Shown piece after piece: positions 58,541-64,000 of a stretch of 64,000 nucleotides of DNA (positions are counted from its first letter, which is position 1; the number at the start of each line of letters is the position of its first letter). The notes below the pieces were generated by a model. The model did no database searches. It worked only from the letters and a program-made list of their open reading frames with translations, and was not told the DNA's origin. This DNA comes from Welwitschia mirabilis (taxonomy: Eukaryota; Gnetophyta; Gnetopsida; Welwitschiales): NCBI GenBank assembly GCA_051453625.1, contig JBOZIK010000001.1, positions 50,422,559 to 50,486,558 on the forward strand, in the 5' to 3' direction. The position numbers and the translations under genes were made by a program.

Positions 58541-59154
58541 TTAATCAAATCTTGTTAAATTATTTTATTTCATTCTAAAGTAATACTCATTGTTGCTGCC
58601 CTAAGGTCTTTGAATTTAGGACACTTTTTCATGACTAATTTGAAATAGATTGAGCAAGGAAGACCCTACTAGGAATGGCATGTTTTTATTTTCTTCTAAC
58701 TAGAACTTTCCACAACTTAGAATATTTAGGATTCTTTGCAAGAGTTTCCAAAAAGGTAAGTTGATGTCTACCTCTTTTATCAAGGCCTTCATGCTCACCA
58801 TAGGTAGGATTCATATTTAACCTATCAAGCTAAAGAGTAGATGGTTTCTTCTCTTTGTTTTCTTATGAAGAATTTTTAGTAGTGGACTTAGCATTTAATG
58901 TTGAAGGGAAGTTATATGTGTTAAAAATTTCTACATCACCTTCTTCCTTACTTTTTTATTATTTTTAGAAGTTAAAACCTCATGGGTAGAAGGTGTTGTA
59001 TCGTTTCCACTTTTTACTACTACCTTCAAATCTCTCTTAACTTTATTTGAGTTGGGTAAAGGTTGAGATATAGGAGACCCTTTTGGTCTTTAATTAGCTA
59101 GAATTATTTATTGAAGTACATTTACTAAGATTTTAATATAATTATTGTTCTTTT

Positions 59155-59254
59155 NNNNNNNNNNNNNNNNNNNNNNNNNNNNNNNNNNNNNNNNNNNNNN
59201 NNNNNNNNNNNNNNNNNNNNNNNNNNNNNNNNNNNNNNNNNNNNNNNNNNNNNN
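59155..59254. other. assembly gap (100 N)
   Basis: The sequence after the gap restarts a copy of 54755 onward. Confidence 0.95.
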
Positions 59255-60939
59255 AAGTAAGAAAATGCAAAAACAACTAATTATTTACACCATTGAAAGA
59301 GAACAAAAGAACCAAGGCATCTTCCTTTTGAATGAAGTTCATAGACATACGAATGTCTTAAGATTAGGTGAATATAATATTATCATCTCAAAGTGCTCAA
59401 GTAAAAAATTACTAATCATGATGACTTTATAAAGTAATACATGAATCAAGTTAAAGATATTTAAGTGATAGCATGATGTCTATCCAAGGAATGAATTAAG
59501 AAGGAATTTAGATAATGATAAGGTGAAGGTAATGCTTATTGAGAGGGGCTTCCATGACAAGTTCCTCTATCATTTTTAAGGTTTCATTAGTAGATGACTC
59601 ATAGATTTTTGATCTTTATTCATTGACTTTTTAAATTTCCCTAATATTTAGATCAGAGATTTTAACTGAGCCATTGGTATGCAATTTTTCTATAAGATAA
59701 GGACTTAATCATTTAGAGGTTAACTTATTATGTAAAAGGTGTATTTGATTATTGTACAAAAGGACAAGTTAACCAAGTTTAAATTACTTATAGAGAATCT
59801 TTTTATCATGTTTGAACTTGGCTTGGGCTTTATAAATGAGTTGACGATGTACAACACAAGTACATTTTTCATCTAGATGATCAAGTTGGGATAATCGAGT
59901 TCTAATATTTTTATTTAAGTTTATAAGATTAAGTTGATGAGTGGATTAATAGGAGTTATAGCAAACATCAATTGACAAGATACAAACTTTTCCATATACA
60001 AGTTCATATGGTGAGAAACCTACAGAGTTGCATCAAGTAGTATGGTAAGCCCAAAGGAATTTTAGAGGACCAAATTTTCTTATTAGTATAGACTAATTTT
60101 TGGAGAATCTCTTTAATTTCTCTATTCACATTTTCATCTTGGACATTCATTTGAGGATAAAAAACAAAAACAATTCTATGCTCAATGCCAATAGATAAAA
60201 GACGTTTCTAAAAAAGAAAATTAATAAAATGAGTTTCTTAATTACTAATGATGATTCATGGAAAATCAAAATGTTGAAAGATATGAGTTGAAACAAAATT
60301 GCAAATGGTTCGGGCGTCATTCTTGATAGTAGGAATAATTTTGACCCACTTAGTAACATAATTAACAACCAGTAACATATAATTTTTGTCATGTGGAGGT
60401 GGTTTAATAGGGCCTATAAACTCAATCCCTCAATAATGCAAAGGTTCATATTCAAGCATAGGTTTACGAGACATATCTTGAAAATGAGTTAGGCTAACAT
60501 AACATTGACAAGCATCATACCTTCTAGTAAAGTTAAATGATTCTTTGCAAAAGGTAGGCTAAGAAAAACTAGAGTAAATAATTTTCATGATAGTATTTTG
60601 GCCATTAAAATTTCCCCCACATATTCTACCATGATAAAGGTTAAGAATTTCTAAACTTTCCCATTTAGGCACATATTTATGTATGATTTGGTCTTTACAT
60701 CTTCTATAAAAATGGGGTTTATTCCATACATAGTCACTAATTCTATGAAAAAAAGATTTGCATTGGTTATGGTTCAAATGCTGAGATGTTTTTAGGTTAA
60801 CAAGATAGTTCTTAATATCAATATACTAAGGAGCAGGATGAGTAGAAGATACGGAATAAAGTTGTTCAACAGTAAATAGTTGTTCATCTGGAAAGGAGTT
60901 ATTGAAAGAACCTATTATCATTGATCATTTAACGAGTTT
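59255..60939 (-). mobile_element. gypsy 3 integrase-end copy (repeat of 54755-56400)
   Basis: It aligns with 54755-56400 in the same orientation, with many substitutions. On the minus strand it keeps the integrase core (60147-60392) and the zinc-binding half (60559-60777, SDYVWNKPHFYRRCKDQIIH then YHGRICGGNFNGQNTIMKII). The match ends near 60900 and 56400. Divergence is too high for a simple assembly duplicate, so it is probably a second element or an old tandem. Confidence 0.72.
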
Positions 60940-61039
60940 NNNNNNNNNNNNNNNNNNNNNNNNNNNNNNNNNNNNNNNNNNNNNNNNNNNNNNNNNNNNN
61001 NNNNNNNNNNNNNNNNNNNNNNNNNNNNNNNNNNNNNNN
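60940..61039. other. assembly gap (100 N) with duplicated flank
   Basis: Sequence right of the gap repeats that from about 60457. Confidence 0.95.
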
Positions 61040-61485
61040 GCATAGGTTTATGAGACATATCTTGAAAATGAGTTAGGTTAACATAACATTGACAAGCATC
61101 ATACCTTCTAGTAAAGTTAAATGATTCTTTGAAAAAGGTAGGCTAATAAAAACTAGAGTAAATAATTTTCAAGGTAGTATTTTGGCCATTAAAATGTCCC
61201 CCACATATTTCACCATGGCAAAGGTTAAGGATTTCTAAACTTTCCCATTCAGGCACACATTTATGTATGATTTGGTCTTTACATCTTCTATGAAAAAACA
61301 ATTTGCATTGGTTATGGTTCAAATGCTAAGATGTTTTTAGAGTAACAAGATAGTTCATAATATTAACATACTAAGGAGCAAGATGAGTAGAAGAGATGGA
61401 ATAAAGTTGTTCAACAGTAAATAGTTAATCATTTGGAAAGGAGCTATTGAAAGAACCTATTATCATTGATTATTTAACGAGTTTT
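61040..61485 (-). repeat. near-copy of 60457-60939
   Basis: Starts 'gcataggtttatgagacata', as at 60457, and ends at 'tatttaacgagttt' (60939 counterpart 'catttaacgagttt'). A shared right end and high similarity suggest two versions of one locus. Confidence 0.75.
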
Positions 61486-61642
61486 TGTGAAGTTAGTTAT
61501 TTTGCTTAGATTTTCTAGTACGGAAGGCCGCATAACTTATTTAGATAACCAAATTATCACCTGAATATACAATGAATGAAATGTAGATGACCGAATGTAA
61601 AACCTCAATGATTGACCTATTAGTAAGGTGAAAACTAGTTCA

Positions 61643-61663
61643 NNNNNNNNNNNNNNNNNNNNN
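61643..61663. other. assembly gap (21 N)
   Basis: Run of N inside the copia 2 LTR. Confidence 0.99.
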
Positions 61664-61912
61664 GGGATGACTAGACTACTAGTAAGATAAAAACTGGTTC
61701 TAGCAAGGGCAACCATGTATCTCAAGTGGGGTACTTGACTATTAAATCAATTAGAGATTGAAACTAAAATAGACGACGGATCATCATGTCAGGATGAACA
61801 AACCATATTCAGTAATTTTAACCAACTAATAGTGAGGATGACTGAAGACACAAGCAAGGGCAATTAAGTACTATTCAAATAAGAAATTATCATAAAGAAC
61901 ACGACCAACAAA

Positions 61913-62012
61913 NNNNNNNNNNNNNNNNNNNNNNNNNNNNNNNNNNNNNNNNNNNNNNNNNNNNNNNNNNNNNNNNNNNNNNNNNNNNNNNNNNNNNNNN
62001 NNNNNNNNNNNN
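61913..62012. other. assembly gap (100 N) with duplicated flank
   Basis: 'gaccgaatgtaaaacct' at 61588 reappears at 62020 after the gap. Confidence 0.95.
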
Positions 62013-63159
62013 TGCAGGTGACCGAATGTAAAACCTTGGTGATTGACCTATCAGTAAGGTGAAAACTAGTTCAGGATTAGACAACCGTATTTCCTAGGTG
62101 GGGTGATTAGACTACTGGTAAGATAAAAACTGGTTTTAGCAAGGGCAACCATGTATCTCAAGTGGGGCACTTGACTGTTAAACCAATTGTACATTGAAAC
62201 TAAAATAAACAACCGATCATCATGTCAGAATGAACAAACCACATTCGGTAATTTTAGCCAAGTAATAGTGAGGATGACTGAATACAAAAGCAAGGGAAAT
62301 TGAGTACTATTTAAATAAGAAATTGTCATAAAGAACATGACCAACAAATCAAGTTCAAGTGATCTCGTGTAAGGTCGATCCCCTATCTGTGTAAGAACGA
62401 CTAAATATTTAGAAGTATCAGATTATCAGAACTGAATTATACAAGGGTGACCTAAATTTTCTGTAAGGGCAACTAAATTACCAGATTATCAAATCTAAAT
62501 CAAGCAAGAAAAACCTAACATTTTGGTAAGGGCAACTGAATACTAAAGGTAATTCAGATTTCTATAAGATCGATCCAACATGTTTCAAATATAATTGCTA
62601 TACTTCTATAATTTACTAGAAAAAGATGAAATCAGATTCCAACAATTTACACCTACCCTTTGAATGAATATTTTTAACTACTCTATTTAAATATCTTCTT
62701 CTCAATAGTGAAGGTCAATGATTTTGATCAAAAGAGATAAGAATCAAATACTATTACATGTACTATATGCATTTTGCTTAGATCATCTCATAATCAGAAT
62801 TCTCGTGGACTCTCTCTTTTCAATTAAGCTTGTCAAAAGCTTTCTTTGCACTTTTACTTGTGGATTAGAATTGTGCATCTATGCACCTCACTTCAATTCA
62901 TTCATTTGTAATTTTGAATAAGCCTAAAATCCACTAGTGATTATACAGGTTTTTGGTGAGCCTTTAAACCAACTATTGAGGTTAATCTATGTCAGCTAGA
63001 GATGTGGTATCTAAGAGCTAAAGGGTGGTGACTCTCCATCATTAATATATGCTTTGTTCTTTTGATGGATTATTTGCATTTTATTTGTAGGGCTTTGGAG
63101 TACTATACTATTTTATTATGGCCTATTCACACCCCTCTAGGATCAATTTATACCTCAAG

Positions 63160-63171
63160 TGATATCAGAGC
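63160..63171 (+). other. copia 2 primer-binding site (tRNA-iMet type)
   Basis: TGATATCAGAGC differs by one base from the standard TGGTATCAGAGC and lies 2 bp after the LTR end. Confidence 0.9.
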
Positions 63172-63222
63172 TTTTGTTAAGCAATAGATCCTAACAGATC
63201 TCTACTCCATCTACCCTAGAAA

Positions 63223-64000
63223 ATGACTCAATCTTGGGAAGGAAATTCTGTTATAAGGCCTTCCTTTTTTGATGGAACAAACTATGATTATTGAAAGGAA
63301 AAAATGAGGGCCTTTATTAAATTTATAGACCTTTAAATATGGGAGTCTATTACTAATGGCTATTGTCTTCCTACTGTGCAGTATCCGATAATCAAATTAA
63401 CAAATCTAAAGAGCAAAGACAAGTGGACACTTAAAGAAAAGATGGTAATATCATAGGTCTGGAAGCTTTTAAATGTGTAGTAAATTTCACCACAGCTAAG
63501 GAAGAATAGGATATCTTGCAAACCGTTCATAAAGGAATAAGCTTGGTGAAGTAGGAAAAGCTTCAGATGCTCATTACTTAGTTTAAAGATCTCCAAATAC
63601 AAGAAGATAAAGATATAAGTAATTTTTATTCAAACTAATAGATATTGCTAATTCTATGCATATCCTAGGTGAATTCATCGAGGAGTCGAGAGTAGTACAC
63701 AAGGCATTGAGATTCCTTCCTAAGAGATTTGAGTCAAAGTAATTACCATCGAAGAAAGTAGGGACTTGAATATCATGAATATGGATGAGCTCCAAGGGAA
63801 CCTTCACACATTTAAACTAAAATTTGGAAAGCAAAAGAAGAAAAGTGTAGCATTGATAGCTATTCATAAATACATCGATATTAAGAAAGGATTTGACTAA
63901 GGACACGAACGTGAGGGTGAAGTGGCTCTTCTAGCTAGAATATTTAGGTGCTTTATGCAATGAAGGTAAAATAGAGGTCAATATAGAAGATCACCAAGAA
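63223..64000 (+). pseudogene. copia 2 gag (UBN2 type), decayed, runs off the window
   Basis: From ATG at 63223 the frame reads MTQSWEGNSVIRPSFFDGTN, then YDY*KEKMRAFIKFIDL with a stop where Trp is expected (YWK). It continues ESITNGYCLP; frameshifted pieces follow (KLQMLITQFKDLQIQED) and, near 63740-63850, VITIEESRDLNIMNMDELQG then NLHTFKLKFGKQKKKSVALI. The order (RP..F.G.NY..WK..M..F, KLQML...F......ED, V.AIEE..D.......EL.G.L..YE) is that of plant copia gag. It is not functional. Confidence 0.88.

Larger units (their letters stand above)
54755..59154 (-). mobile_element. Ty3/gypsy retrotransposon 2, decayed gag-linker to integrase
   Basis: Minus-strand domains in order: gag-protease linker (58690-58860, LDRLNMNPTYGEHEGLDKRG), protease (58190-58530), reverse transcriptase (57150-57660), RNase H zone (56480-57000), integrase (55640-56200) and integrase C-terminus (about 55085-55200, NGSIKISDLNTKEIQKVNG). 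All contain stops or frameshifts. The left portion is duplicated at 59255-60900. Confidence 0.82.
61486..63157 (+). repeat. Ty1/copia retrotransposon 2, 5' LTR (plus orientation)
   Basis: The 3' end is clear: '...cacccctctaggatc...tacctca' ends at 63157, two bases before a primer-binding site. The 5' end is uncertain; TGTGAAG at 61486 is a candidate because the gypsy repeat stops there. The LTR contains reverse-complement versions of the copia 1 minisatellite core ('acctaa.attt.tgtaaggg' near 62450-62530), which ties it to the same broad family. Two gaps and an internal duplication (61579-61912 against 62013-62340) disturb it. Confidence 0.7.

Noticed and set aside
1-64000. tRNA, rRNA, origin or bacterial-type operon features
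   Set aside because: None seen. The window has plant nuclear repeat structure and GT-AG introns, so prokaryotic feature types do not apply.

Overview
This is a plant nuclear window, probably from a flowering plant. It is very AT-rich and dominated by dead LTR retrotransposons. The evidence for a plant is Ty3/gypsy and Ty1/copia remains with plant-type motifs, copia primer-binding sites matching the 3' end of initiator tRNA-Met, and one intron-containing gene whose protein I recognise as a plant SAP30-like histone-deacetylase-complex subunit (the Arabidopsis AFR1/AFR2 type). The species cannot be fixed from the sequence alone. Seventeen runs of N break the window. Many are exactly 100 N, and several are flanked by near-identical sequence, so some apparent duplications may be assembly joins.

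Layout. 0-1.3 kb: a dispersed repeat with a decayed reading frame, repeated at 25.8-26.8 kb. 2.3-7.4 kb: a minus-strand gypsy element with recognisable gag, zinc knuckle, protease, reverse transcriptase (FMDDF), RNase H and integrase, all broken. 7.6-16 kb and 19-21.3 kb: shared dispersed repeats, a duplicated gag-like domain, a direct-repeat pair near 12.8 and 15.0 kb, and a strongly G-poor island. 16-18.3 kb and 21.4-24.3 kb: decayed reading frames that I cannot assign. 25-33.5 kb: AT-rich intergenic DNA with a foldback and tandem repeats.

33.5-43.5 kb is a less repetitive gene island. The AFR-like gene has six coding exons (34794-37017, 223 codons plus stop) with a TATA box, two ACGTGGC elements and a small upstream ORF. 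A 133-codon ORF of unknown function lies at 42049-42450 on the minus strand.

43.9-64 kb is nested retrotransposons. A plus-strand gypsy element (gag, protease, start of RT; 45.75-51.36 kb) is interrupted by a minus-strand copia element. That element has TG...CA ends, a GTATG target duplication, a tRNA-Met-type primer site and a gag start. A second LTR-like insertion begins near 51.36 kb. Minus-strand gypsy pol copies fill 54.7-61.5 kb, and a plus-strand copia LTR, primer site and gag run off the right end.

Only the AFR-like gene is convincingly intact. I found no CRISPR array, operon, rRNA, tRNA or other new gene system. The most unusual structures are the 40/63-bp higher-order minisatellite inside the copia LTR, the TSD-supported nested insertion, the unassigned decayed reading frames and the G-poor island.
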